This document shows, one piece after another, positions 52,185-61,017 of a stretch of 64,000 nucleotides of DNA. Both the position numbers and the translations under genes were made by a program. Under the pieces are notes generated by a model, which was not told the DNA's origin, searched no databases, and worked only from the letters and a program-made list of their open reading frames with translations. The stretch is from REEB509 sp049314555. Its GTDB lineage: Bacteria; Pseudomonadota; Alphaproteobacteria; Caulobacterales; Aquidulcibacteraceae. The stretch's first letter is position 1; each line of letters begins with the position of its first letter. The stretch lies in NCBI GenBank assembly GCA_049314555.1, contig JBMOEW010000005.1, positions 1 through 64,000 on the forward strand, in the 5' to 3' direction.

Positions 52185-53133
52185 CGCTGCCGGCTTCGTC
52201 GCCTGCGGCGAGGCCGCGGCCGTCTGCGCTCCATTCCAGCGCGGTGACCGGTGCGCCGGTGGGCTTTCGCCACACGCGGGCGGGCGGCTTTTCGATATCG
52301 GCCAACGCCACAAAGCCATCGGCATAGCCAATGGCCAGAATGTCCTCCTTCGGATGAAACCGGATCATGGTGACCGGGGTTTCACGCTCCGCCACCAAAG
52401 TTGGCGCTTTGCCCATTGGGCCGTCCTTGCTGGCGAAGGGCCAGAGCACGCCGCAGGGGGCACCGCTGGTGGCGAGGAAGCGGCCGCGTCGGTCCCAGGA
52501 AAAGGAGCGCGTCTTGGCGGAATAGCCAGCCATCCGCAGATCCTTCTTGTCTGAAATCCGCCAGCCGTGCAGGCCTGGCTCCTGCATCGCGGTGACGATA
52601 TAGTCTGCCCCCGGAGAAATCGTGGTGGCCAGGTGAGAGCCTGCCCACTTGAAGCTTTGGCCTTGGTCTGTGGCGGTCAGCACAAAGTGCATCTGTGCGC
52701 CGCCATAGTGGGCCAGCACCAGGCGACGCCCCTTGGCGTCAAGGGCGATGCCGCCGATGGTCGAGGGGGTCGTGAAGCGGTGGGCGATGCCATCGGTCTC
52801 TTTGACGATCACGGCAGCCTGTTTGCCAACGCCTGCAACGATCACTTTGCTTTCGGGGCTTGCCGCTAGGTGGTTGACCCACTTGCCGGCGAAATCTGCC
52901 AGTTCAACCACAGCGCCATCGGGCGTAATGCGGTTCAGTTTGCCGTCGTCTCCGCCAGTGAGCAGGGCGTTTGCATCTGGGCTTAAGGCGCAACTTAGAA
53001 TTGCGGCATCGCGATGGGCGATGATGGTTGTTCCGTCCGGGCTCACCACGCGCCCGTCGCCCAACGCAAACAACGCGATATCGTTCAGCCAGCCAAGGCC
53101 GGTCACCGGGGTGTCGAAACTGGTAACGGTCAC
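52165..53133 (-). CDS. WD40-repeat protein coupled to CobW GTPase
   Basis: A 322-aa beta-propeller with about seven WD40-like blades (AILSCALSPDANALLTGGDD, WVNHLAASPESKVIVAG, FSWDRRGRFLATSGA, ALEWSADGRGLAAGDEAGSV). Such a protein follows a CobW-type GTPase in many alphaproteobacteria and is presumed to assist it in metal delivery. Its start overlaps the cobW stop by four bases, so the two are translated together. No signal peptide is seen, so it is cytoplasmic. Confidence 0.85.
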   Translation of the reverse strand: MTVTSFDTPVTGLGWLNDIALFALGDGRVVSPDGTTIIAHRDAAILSCALSPDANALLTGGDDGKLNRITPDGAVVELADFAGKWVNHLAASPESKVIVAGVGKQAAVIVKETDGIAHRFTTPSTIGGIALDAKGRRLVLAHYGGAQMHFVLTATDQGQSFKWAGSHLATTISPGADYIVTAMQEPGLHGWRISDKKDLRMAGYSAKTRSFSWDRRGRFLATSGAPCGVLWPFASKDGPMGKAPTLVAERETPVTMIRFHPKEDILAIGYADGFVALADIEKPPARVWRKPTGAPVTALEWSADGRGLAAGDEAGSVIATLV

Positions 53134-54224
53134 GTCACGCAGGCCTGAAACGCGGCGGTGAGGGCGTCCTTATCCAGATTTTTTCCGATGAAGACGATCC
53201 GGGAATGGCGGGATTCTTCTGGCTTCCAGGCGCGGTCCAAATCGCCTTCCAGGATCATGTGAACGGCCTGAGTGACAAAGCGTCTTGGCTCGTCGGGGAA
53301 GGCCAAAACACCCTTCATCCGCAACAGATCCGCCCCCTGAATTTGGGTGAGGTCTGAGAGCCAAGGCAGCACTTTCGCTGGGTCCAGGGGGCGATCTGCG
53401 CGCAGCGAGAGGCTCATGATGTTGGCGGCGGCGATATGGTTTTCGGCGCTGGTGGCGTGGTCGTGGTGGTGGTGGCTGTGATCGTGAGTGGGGTCAGTGC
53501 AGGTGGCGTGATCGTGATCATGCGCGTGATCATGCGCGTGATCGTGCGCGTGATCGTGATGGTCGTGATCGCCTTCAAGGAAATCGGGGTCGTCTGCCAA
53601 GATCCGGTCCAGGGCAAAGGCGCGTTGATCGAGCAGCTTTGCGGGGTCGATGCTGCAGCGTTCGGTGCGCTCGATCCGGGCGGTGGGGTTGAGCGCGCGG
53701 ATGCGGGCCTGCAGCGCGGCAAGCGAGGCGGCGGACACAAGGTCGGTTTTGTTCAGCAGGATGATATCGGCGAATGCGATTTGTTCGACAGCTTCAGCGG
53801 CTTCGGCCAGTTGCTGCGGCAAGTGCAGGGCGTCTGCCACCGTGACGACGGCATCGAGCCTTGTTTTGGCGCGGACTTCATCGTCCATGAAAAACGTTTG
53901 GATCACCGGGGCCGGCGCTGCAAGGCCTGTGGTTTCGACGATGATCGCGTCAAAGCGGCCCTTGCGCTTCATCAAGCCTTCGATGATGCGGATCAGGTCG
54001 CCGCGGACGGTGCAGCAGACGCAGCCGTTGTTCATTTCAAAGACTTCTTCGTCGGCGTCGACGATCAAGTCGTTGTCGATGCCGATTTCGCCGAACTCGT
54101 TGACGATCACGGCGTACTTTTTGCCGTGCTGCTCGGTGAGGATGCGGTTGAGCAGCGTGGTTTTGCCGGCACCCAGAAAGCCGGTGAGCACGGTCACGGG
54201 GATTGCGTCTTGTTGGGTGGTCAT
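53130..54224 (-). CDS. CobW/COG0523 GTP-binding metallochaperone with His-rich loop
   Basis: A 364-aa G3E-family GTPase. Walker A is GFLGAGKTTLLN, the metal-binding CxCC is NNGCVCCTV, and the base-specificity motif is LNKTD. Residues about 222-260 form a His/Asp-rich loop (HDHHDHAHDHAHDHAHDHDH), followed by the CobW C-terminal domain. This class delivers zinc or another divalent metal to target proteins and is often Zur-controlled; no Zur box was identified in the 84 bases upstream. It is coupled to the WD40 gene. Confidence 0.92.
   Translation of the reverse strand: MTTQQDAIPVTVLTGFLGAGKTTLLNRILTEQHGKKYAVIVNEFGEIGIDNDLIVDADEEVFEMNNGCVCCTVRGDLIRIIEGLMKRKGRFDAIIVETTGLAAPAPVIQTFFMDDEVRAKTRLDAVVTVADALHLPQQLAEAAEAVEQIAFADIILLNKTDLVSAASLAALQARIRALNPTARIERTERCSIDPAKLLDQRAFALDRILADDPDFLEGDHDHHDHAHDHAHDHAHDHDHATCTDPTHDHSHHHHDHATSAENHIAAANIMSLSLRADRPLDPAKVLPWLSDLTQIQGADLLRMKGVLAFPDEPRRFVTQAVHMILEGDLDRAWKPEESRHSRIVFIGKNLDKDALTAAFQACVT
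53514..53561 (-). repeat. 12-bp tandem repeat encoding the His-Asp loop
   Basis: GTGATCATGCGC occurs twice, then GTGATCGTGCGC and GTGATCGTGATG: four consecutive 12-base units in frame with cobW, encoding His-Asp-His-Ala type repeats on the minus strand. The unit number could vary by slippage. Confidence 0.85.
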
Positions 54225-54308
54225 GCGGTGATCAGCCCTTTTACTGCCAACCGATCACATAGGGGCTCGATGCGGACCCGTCATCACCCTTTCGAGGGGG
54301 GGACCGTT

Positions 54309-55235
54309 TCAGGCGGCGAAGGCGAAGCAGGCGCGATCGGCGGCCAGGGCAAAGCGAAGGGCGGCGAGCCCCTCTGCGCCGGTAACCGGGGGGCGTGCGG
54401 TTTCGCCGGTTACGGCGTCCAAGAAGGCATGGACATTGGCACCGAGGGGGTCGCGCCCGCGGGGGTCCAAGGCAAAGTCTGCATTCAGCGCGAAGCCGGT
54501 GGTGTTAACGAAGGTGCGCGCCACAAAGTCGATCTCGACCACGCCGGAGGGGTAGACGATCTTCATCGTCCGGGCGCGGGCATCGGATATGCGGCTGGCC
54601 GACAGGTCCACCCGGGCACCATTTGCAAAGCGGGCAGAGACACTAAGATCATCGACCAGGCCTTCCCGCGCGGCATGGGGCGTGGCGGACACGTCGATTG
54701 GGTGATCGCCCATCAAGGCGAGCGCGAGGTCCATGTCGTGAACCATCAGGTCCAGGGTGACGGACACGTCGGCCGAGCGGCCAGTCCAGGGGCCAGCGCG
54801 GCGGGCTTCGATGCGGGTTGGGCGCTCTGGCAGGTCAAACACGCCCATGGCGTCAAACACCAGGCGTTCCTGGTGGCCGCAGGCGAGGACCAGATTGCGG
54901 GCCTTGGCTTCCGCCACCAGTTGCGCGCCTTCGGTTTCGCGCGCGGCCAGCGGCTTTTCCACAAGCACATGCTTGCCGGCGCGCAGGGCGGCCAGGGTCA
55001 AACCGGCGTGGGTTTCGGGGGGGCTTGCCACGGTGACGACATCGACTTTGTTCAGCATGCTTTCCAGCTCGCTGAAGGGGGTGCCGCCAACTTCCGCCGC
55101 TGCGGATTCTGCCCGATCGGCAAAGCGATCATACACGCCCACAAACACAACCCGAGGGTCCGCGGCCAGCTTGCGCGCGTGATGGCGTCCGAACACACCC
55201 GCCCCGATCACTCCGGCTCGCAGTTGTTTCATCAT
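54309..55235 (-). CDS. Gfo/Idh/MocA family oxidoreductase
   Basis: A 308-aa NAD(P)-dependent oxidoreductase: Rossmann start RAGVIGAGVFGRHHARKL, VTVASPPETHAGLTLAALRA, and KHVLVEKPLAARETEG, which holds the catalytic EKP lysine. The C-terminal half is the typical alpha/beta domain. Many members act on sugars or sugar nucleotides, which would fit the downstream glmM/ugd/pmm genes, but it is divergent from glmM. Start 55235 (or ATG 55232) follows GGCGGAAAG; the longer frame to 55322 has no such support. Confidence 0.88.
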   Translation of the reverse strand: MMKQLRAGVIGAGVFGRHHARKLAADPRVVFVGVYDRFADRAESAAAEVGGTPFSELESMLNKVDVVTVASPPETHAGLTLAALRAGKHVLVEKPLAARETEGAQLVAEAKARNLVLACGHQERLVFDAMGVFDLPERPTRIEARRAGPWTGRSADVSVTLDLMVHDMDLALALMGDHPIDVSATPHAAREGLVDDLSVSARFANGARVDLSASRISDARARTMKIVYPSGVVEIDFVARTFVNTTGFALNADFALDPRGRDPLGANVHAFLDAVTGETARPPVTGAEGLAALRFALAADRACFAFAA

Positions 55236-55436
55236 CTTTCCGCCATGCTCGCCTTGGCCTGTAAGGAATCTCAGGGCCAGTGCTTTAACGATCCCCTCGA
55301 TCGCTTGTCTCCTATGCGGCATGGGCTGGTCTCGTGCATCTCAAATAGACTTTCAGATTCTGACAGCTATCCCGTTCCGGCGGAAAGCGCGCTATGAGCG
55401 TCGCGCGAAACGTGAAGCGCGTCAGGAGACTAGGCC

Positions 55437-56792
55437 ATGAACCGTTCCTACTTCGGGACCGATGGGATCCGGGGCACCGCCAACAGCTGGCCGATGACGC
55501 CGGAAGTGGCGATGCGGGTTGGGTTGGCGGCAGGCAAGCGCTTTTTGACCGATGACGAGCGCCGCCATCTGGTCGTAATTGGCAAGGACACGCGGTTGTC
55601 TGGCTACATGATCGAGCCTGCGCTCGTGGCTGGGTTCACCGCGGTGGGGATGGACGTGGTGTTGTTTGGTCCGCTGCCAACGCCGGCGGTGGCGATGATG
55701 ACGCGCTCGATGCGGGCCGATCTTGGGGTGATGATCACCGCGTCGCACAACAAATACACAGACAATGGGATCAAGCTGTTCGGGCCGGACGGCTACAAGA
55801 TGTCTGATGAGGACGAAGTGGAGATCCAGCAGCTGATGGATCAGCCGCTCGATCAGGGGTTGGCCGCGCCGCACAAGCTTGGCCGGGCGCGGCGGGTGGA
55901 CGATGCTCAGGCTCGCTACGTGGAGATTGCCAAGGCGACGTTTCCGCGTCGGTTGCGGCTTTCGGGGTTACGGATCGTGATCGATGCGGCCAACGGCGCT
56001 GCCTACAAGGTGGCACCGACTGCGCTTTACGAGCTTGGTGCGGAGGTGATTGCGCTGGGGGACGACCCCAACGGCGTCAATATCAACCAAGACGTTGGCT
56101 CCACAGACCCGCGGGCGCTGCGGGAGGCGGTGCTCAAATACCGGGCGGATATCGGCATTGGGCTTGATGGCGATGCGGACCGTTTGGTGATCGTCGATGA
56201 AAAAGGGGTCATCATTGATGGCGACCAGTTGATGGCTCTGATCGCCCAGTCCTGGAAGAAGGCGGGGGCGCTGTCGAAGCCGGGGATTGTGGCAACGATC
56301 ATGTCCAATTTGGGCTTGGAGCGCTATCTGCGCAAGCTGTCCTTGAGCCTGGAGCGCACCAAGGTGGGCGACCGCTACGTGGTGGAAGCAATGCGGGCCA
56401 AGGGCTTCAATATCGGGGGGGAGCAATCCGGCCATATTATTCTGGCGGACTTTTCCACCACGGGGGACGGGCTAATCGCGGCGCTGCAGGTGTTGGCGGT
56501 GGTGGTGGATGAGGATCGTCCTGTGTCCGAGGTCTGCCGCCTGTTTGAGCCGGTGCCGCAAATCCTGGAGAACGTGCGTGTCGAGCGCGGGGCGCCGATG
56601 GAGGACGCGGCGGTGGTCTCAGCGATCCAAAGCGCGGAAAAGAGCTTGGGAAACAAGGGCCGGATCGTGGTGCGCAAATCCGGCACTGAGCCCCTTGTGC
56701 GAATCATGGCGGAGGGGGACGACGAACCGACGGTTCGGACTGCAGTGCAGCAAATTGCAGAGGCTGTGCGCAAATCTGCACGGGCGGCGTGA
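55437..56792 (+). CDS. glmM: GlmM, phosphoglucosamine mutase
   Basis: A 451-aa phosphohexomutase converting glucosamine 6-phosphate to glucosamine 1-phosphate for UDP-GlcNAc synthesis. It begins RSYFGTDGIRGTAN, carries the phosphoserine loop ITASHNKYTDNGIKLFG (Ser103), the metal loop GLDGDADRLVIVDE, the sugar-binding GGEQSGHIIL, and RKSGTEPLVRIMAEG. Length is standard. TAGGCC precedes the start; the upstream 200 bases are shared with the divergent oxidoreductase gene and show no recognised operator. Confidence 0.97.
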   Translation: MNRSYFGTDGIRGTANSWPMTPEVAMRVGLAAGKRFLTDDERRHLVVIGKDTRLSGYMIEPALVAGFTAVGMDVVLFGPLPTPAVAMMTRSMRADLGVMITASHNKYTDNGIKLFGPDGYKMSDEDEVEIQQLMDQPLDQGLAAPHKLGRARRVDDAQARYVEIAKATFPRRLRLSGLRIVIDAANGAAYKVAPTALYELGAEVIALGDDPNGVNINQDVGSTDPRALREAVLKYRADIGIGLDGDADRLVIVDEKGVIIDGDQLMALIAQSWKKAGALSKPGIVATIMSNLGLERYLRKLSLSLERTKVGDRYVVEAMRAKGFNIGGEQSGHIILADFSTTGDGLIAALQVLAVVVDEDRPVSEVCRLFEPVPQILENVRVERGAPMEDAAVVSAIQSAEKSLGNKGRIVVRKSGTEPLVRIMAEGDDEPTVRTAVQQIAEAVRKSARAA

Positions 56793-56951
56793 TTTCTGGT
56801 TTGTGGTTGGATCGTCGCATAGCTGCAACATCCCTTCGACGGAATGCGCAGCTTCACGCGTTTGTCGTGTTATGCGGCTAGTCAACCCCGGGGATGAGGG
56901 GGTAGACGTAAGGTTAACCGCCCCCTTTGGCTGGTGCATCTTGAGGGCTCA

Positions 56952-58076
56952 ATGCATCTGACTGGCGAACACATCGAGGCGATCCTGGGGCGGCCCCGTG
57001 AAGCCATGGCGCCTTTGACACTTGCGGGCGCATTTGCCGGCAAGCGGGTGCTGGTGACGGGGGCTGGCGGCAGCATTGGCCGGGCGCTGGCGCTGCGGCT
57101 GGCGGGCTTGGGCTGCGCGCGCTTGAGCCTGTTGGACAACTCAGACCACAACCTGATCGACACTTTGGATGCCCTCAGCGAGGCGCAAGCGCGGGGCAAA
57201 ACCGGCCTGCGCGGCCCGCAGATCGTTGATGTGTTGTGCGACGTGCGCGAGCGCGGCCGCTTGACCCGCGCGTTCCAGGCCGAGCGCCCGGACGTCGTGA
57301 TCCACGCGGCTGCCCTGAAACACGTCCATTTCGGCGACCGTCACCCCGCTGAAAGCGTGTTGACCAACCTTGTGGGCGTGAGCAACGCGGTGGAGGCCCT
57401 GCGCGAGACCGGCGGTGGGCGGTTTGTGCTGGTCTCGACCGACAAGGCCGCAAGCCCGGTGAGCGTGATGGGGGCCACCAAGCGGTTGGCAGAGCTTTAC
57501 GTCCGCAGCGTGGACGCCGAGGGCGGTGCCGTGCGGGCCAATGCCGTGCGCTTTGGCAACGTGTTTGGCACGCGGGGCTCGGTGGTGCCGTTGTTTGCGG
57601 GCCAAATCGCTGCCGGCGGCCCGGTGCGGATCACCCACCGGGACATGGAACGCTATTTCATGCTGCTGGACGAGGCAGTGGACCTGTTGTTGCGGGCGGC
57701 CTCGCGGGCACCGGAAACCGCCGGCGAAAGCCCGATCCTGCTGATGGAAATGGGCCGGCCGATCAAGATCGAAGACATGGCGCGTCGGATGATCGCGGTG
57801 CTGGCCCCGGGCCAAGACATCGAAATCGTGTTCACCGGCCTGCGGGAGGGCGAAAAGCTCACCGAACAGCTCAGTGACGAGCACGAAACCCTGCTGTCGT
57901 CCGGCGATGACGGGCTGTGGCGCATCCAGCCGGTGGCGGCGGGCGGGCGTGTCAATGCGCGGGTGATCGCAGACCTCGAAACCGCGGCCCGCGGGGCGAG
58001 CGACACGGTCGTGCGCCAGCGCCTGTTTGGGGCCCTGGACGACGCCCTCGGGCGGCTCACAGAAGCGGCGGGTTAA
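56952..58076 (+). CDS. Short CapD/FlaA1-like nucleotide-sugar epimerase/dehydratase
   Basis: A 374-aa extended SDR: NAD motif VLVTGAGGSIGRALA, then VVIHAAALKHVHFGDRHPAE, VSTDKAASPVSVMGATKRLA, RFGNVFGTRGSVVPLF and REGEKLTEQLSDEHET. These are the marks of the polysaccharide-biosynthesis (CapD/WbpM) family that acts on UDP-GlcNAc-type substrates. Full WbpM-type proteins have an N-terminal membrane domain, which is absent, so it is a soluble form. ATG 56952 follows TTGAGGGCTCA; GTG 56934 is the alternative. Confidence 0.85.
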   Translation: MHLTGEHIEAILGRPREAMAPLTLAGAFAGKRVLVTGAGGSIGRALALRLAGLGCARLSLLDNSDHNLIDTLDALSEAQARGKTGLRGPQIVDVLCDVRERGRLTRAFQAERPDVVIHAAALKHVHFGDRHPAESVLTNLVGVSNAVEALRETGGGRFVLVSTDKAASPVSVMGATKRLAELYVRSVDAEGGAVRANAVRFGNVFGTRGSVVPLFAGQIAAGGPVRITHRDMERYFMLLDEAVDLLLRAASRAPETAGESPILLMEMGRPIKIEDMARRMIAVLAPGQDIEIVFTGLREGEKLTEQLSDEHETLLSSGDDGLWRIQPVAAGGRVNARVIADLETAARGASDTVVRQRLFGALDDALGRLTEAAG

Positions 58077-58088
58077 GCTTCGTTTGAA

Positions 58089-59705
58089 TTACGACTTTAG
58101 CCGCTCAAGCCATGCGCTTGTGCTTGGGTCAATCCCTGGCGGGGTGGCTGCGCCATGCCCCAGGGCCCCAGACAACCTTGTGGCCATTTCCTTGCCCAGT
58201 TCGACCCCCCATTGGTCAAACGGATTCACGCCCGCGAGCCAGGCCTGGAGCGTGGTGCGGTGTTCATAAAAGGCGAGCAGCGCGCCCAAGCGGTGGGGGG
58301 ACAGTTCGTCCAGGGCCAGGATTGAGCTTGGCCGATCGCCGGGGAACACTTTGTGCGGGGCCAAGGCGTCGATGTCGGCCGCGGGGAGGCCTTTGGCGGC
58401 AAGCTCGGCGCGCACGACCGCGAGTGATTTGCCCTGCAGCAGCGCTTGGGCCTGGGCGAGGGCATTGGCCAGCAGGCTTCGGTGATGGTTGGTGGGTTCA
58501 CCCATCGGTTCTTGCACCACCACAAAGTCTACCGGGATTTCTGTGCGACCTTGATGAAGGAGCTGGAAAAAGCTGTGTTGGACCGTGGCCCCCACGCCGC
58601 CCCAGGTGACCCCTGCGCTGGCTATGGCCAAAGGCTGGCCTGCCGCATCCACGGACTTGCCGTTGGACTCCATTTCAAGCTGCTGCAGCCAGGGGGCCAA
58701 CAGGCTGAGGCGATGGGCATAACACACGGTGGCTGTGGAGGCTGCGGCGGCCTGCGTGCGGTTCCAGTGCGCGACAAGGGCTGCAAGGAGGGGGAGGTTG
58801 TCTTGTGGGGCTGCGGTGAGGGCGTGGCGGTCCATCGCTGCGGCACCCTCAAGGAACGCGTCCCAGGCCCCTGGCTGAAGGCCAAGCTCGACGCTTAAAC
58901 CCACGGCGGACCACACCGAATAGCGCCCGCCAACCCAGTCCCAGAAGGGAAAAATCCGGTCCATGCCAACGCCTGCGGCGCGGGCGGCTTCGGGGGAAGC
59001 GGTAATCGCCACAACGCGAGCATCGGCCCCATCGGGCCCGAGGGCCGCTTCCAGCCAGGACCTCGCTACCGCGGCATTGGCTATGGTTTCCAGGGTGGTG
59101 AAGGTTTTTGACACGATGCACACCATGGTGCGCTTTGGGTTCAGGCCCTCCAGCGCATCGGCCATTTCGGCGGCGTCGATGTTGGCGGCAAATCGAACGG
59201 TCAGGTCATCGCGGCGGGCGGCTTTGAGGGCGTCGTAAACCAGGCGTGGCCCCAGATCCGAACCGCCCGTGCCCAGGTGCAGGATGGCTTCCACCGGTTC
59301 CAAGCCGCCCATGCGACGATCGGCATGAAACGCGCTGTAGAACGCTTTTGCCTGGGTGCGGGCGTCACGAACGGCGGCCTGGACTGCGCTGTCACCGCCG
59401 ATGCCACGTAGGGCTGCGTGCAGGGCGGCGCGGTTTTCGGTGGTGTTGACGGTGGTGCCGGCGACCATCGCGTCGCGCTGTGCGGCCACGTTTCTGGCCG
59501 CTGCAAAGGTGATGAGCGCCTTTAGGCCTGCTTCGCTAAGGCGTTGTTTGGAGAAATCAAAGGTCAGGCCAACCGCGGTGCGGGTGCAGGCGACGACGCG
59601 GTTGGGCTCTGTTTCAAAGAGGCTGGCGATGGTGCGGCGGACTTCGCTGGCTGCTGCTGCTGCCAAGGCTGCGTCTGCGGCCGAATCTGCGCCGGGGCCG
59701 GCCAC
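58089..59705 (-). CDS. pgi: Glucose-6-phosphate isomerase
   Basis: A 538-aa enzyme interconverting glucose 6-phosphate and fructose 6-phosphate. Motifs are LGTGGSDLGPRLVYDAL, CIVSKTFTTLETIAN, FWDWVGGRYSVWSAVGL and TWGGVGATVQHSFFQLLHQG, which is the active-site His region, plus NPFDQWGVELGK near the end. The GTG start overlaps the ugd stop (TAGTG), so the two are coupled. The convergent CapD-like gene ends 12 bases away. Confidence 0.96.
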   Translation of the reverse strand: MAGPGADSAADAALAAAAASEVRRTIASLFETEPNRVVACTRTAVGLTFDFSKQRLSEAGLKALITFAAARNVAAQRDAMVAGTTVNTTENRAALHAALRGIGGDSAVQAAVRDARTQAKAFYSAFHADRRMGGLEPVEAILHLGTGGSDLGPRLVYDALKAARRDDLTVRFAANIDAAEMADALEGLNPKRTMVCIVSKTFTTLETIANAAVARSWLEAALGPDGADARVVAITASPEAARAAGVGMDRIFPFWDWVGGRYSVWSAVGLSVELGLQPGAWDAFLEGAAAMDRHALTAAPQDNLPLLAALVAHWNRTQAAAASTATVCYAHRLSLLAPWLQQLEMESNGKSVDAAGQPLAIASAGVTWGGVGATVQHSFFQLLHQGRTEIPVDFVVVQEPMGEPTNHHRSLLANALAQAQALLQGKSLAVVRAELAAKGLPAADIDALAPHKVFPGDRPSSILALDELSPHRLGALLAFYEHRTTLQAWLAGVNPFDQWGVELGKEMATRLSGALGHGAATPPGIDPSTSAWLERLKS

Positions 59706-61012
59706 TAGGGACGGCCCACCGATACGTACTCGAAGCCTTTTTCGGCCATTTCCAGCGGGCGGTAGATGTTGCGCAGGTCGATCACGATCGGGGTTTTCAG
59801 CGCCGCCTTGACGCGGTTCAAGTCAAGGGCGCGGAACTGATCCCATTCGGTGATCAGCACCACTGCATCGGCACCGGCGAGGGCTTCGTAGGGGCCGGCA
59901 GTAAATTCGACGTTTTTCAAAAGCTTGCCGGCTTCGTTCATGCCTTCTGGATCGAACGCGCGCACGTGGGCTCCTTCGGCCTGAAGGGTGGGGATGATGT
60001 CCAGCGAGGGGGCATCGCGCATGTCGTCGGTGTTGGGCTTGAAGGTAAGACCCAGCACGGCGATGGTTTTGCCGGTGAGTTCGCCGCCCATGGCGTCGAT
60101 CACCTTGTGGGCCATTTGCTGTTTGCGCGCGGCATTCATGCGGACGGTGGTTTCCACAAGCTCGATCGGGGAGCCGGCGTCTTGGGCGGTTTTGACCAGG
60201 GCGAGGGTGTCTTTTGGGAAGCAGGACCCGCCGTAGCCCGGGCCGGCGTTGAGGAACTTGCGCCCGATGCGGTTATCGAGGCCAATGCCGCGGGCCACGT
60301 CTTGCACGTTTGCCCCGACATGCTCGCACAGGTCTGCGATCTCGTTGATAAATGTGATCTTCATCGCCAGGAAGGCGTTTGCGGCGTATTTGGTGAGTTC
60401 GCTGGTGCGGCGCTCCACAAACAGGATCGGCGTTTCGTTGAGGAAGAGGGGGCGGTAGAGCTCTTCCATCAGCTTGCGCGCGCGGGCATCGGAGGCACCG
60501 CCCACAACCACGCGGTCTGGGCGCTTGAAATCGTTGATAGCCGCGCCTTCGCGCAGAAATTCTGGGTTGGAAACGACATTAAAGTCTGCGTCCGGACGGC
60601 GGTTTTTGATGATCGCTTCGACTTCGTCGCCGGTGCCAACGGGGACCGTCGATTTCGTAACCACAACGGTAAAACCGGTCATCAGGTCGGCGATTTCTTC
60701 CGCGGCCCCATAGACATAGGATAGGTCTGCGTGGCCATCGCCGCGGCGGGAGGGGGTGCCGACCGCAATGAACACGGCGTCTGCGTCGGCAATCGCTTCG
60801 CGCGGATCGGTGGTGAAGGACAAACGCCCTTCGCGGACGTTTTGCGCGACCAGGTCCTCAAGGCCCGGCTCAAAGATCGGGATTTCGCCCTTTTGCAGGC
60901 GCTCGATCTTGCCGGCGTCCTTGTCGACGCAGGTGACGACGTGGCCGAAGTCTGCAAAGCACGCCCCGGACACAAGGCCCACGTAGCCAGAACCGATCAT
61001 CGTGACGCGCAT
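59705..61012 (-). CDS. ugd: UDP-glucose 6-dehydrogenase
   Basis: A 435-aa UDP-glucose/GDP-mannose dehydrogenase family enzyme: MRVTMIGSGYVGLVSGACFA, SNPEFLREGAAINDF, catalytic GYGGSCFPKDTLAL (Cys264) and GLTFKPNTDDMRDAPS. The sequence type is that of UDP-glucose to UDP-glucuronate enzymes. It forms an operon with the phosphomannomutase gene upstream (five-base gap) and pgi downstream, a set for exopolysaccharide precursors. Confidence 0.94.
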   Translation of the reverse strand: MRVTMIGSGYVGLVSGACFADFGHVVTCVDKDAGKIERLQKGEIPIFEPGLEDLVAQNVREGRLSFTTDPREAIADADAVFIAVGTPSRRGDGHADLSYVYGAAEEIADLMTGFTVVVTKSTVPVGTGDEVEAIIKNRRPDADFNVVSNPEFLREGAAINDFKRPDRVVVGGASDARARKLMEELYRPLFLNETPILFVERRTSELTKYAANAFLAMKITFINEIADLCEHVGANVQDVARGIGLDNRIGRKFLNAGPGYGGSCFPKDTLALVKTAQDAGSPIELVETTVRMNAARKQQMAHKVIDAMGGELTGKTIAVLGLTFKPNTDDMRDAPSLDIIPTLQAEGAHVRAFDPEGMNEAGKLLKNVEFTAGPYEALAGADAVVLITEWDQFRALDLNRVKAALKTPIVIDLRNIYRPLEMAEKGFEYVSVGRP

Positions 61013-61017
61013 TGAAC

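Noticed and set aside
53514..53561. Possible CRISPR-like short repeats
   Set aside because: The 12-base units are contiguous without spacers and are in frame within cobW, encoding the His-rich loop.
53436..55397. Plus-strand frame of 653 codons across cobW and the oxidoreductase gene
   Set aside because: It runs antisense through two clear genes and the gap between them, and begins with a Val/Gly repeat made by the reverse of the His-rich loop.
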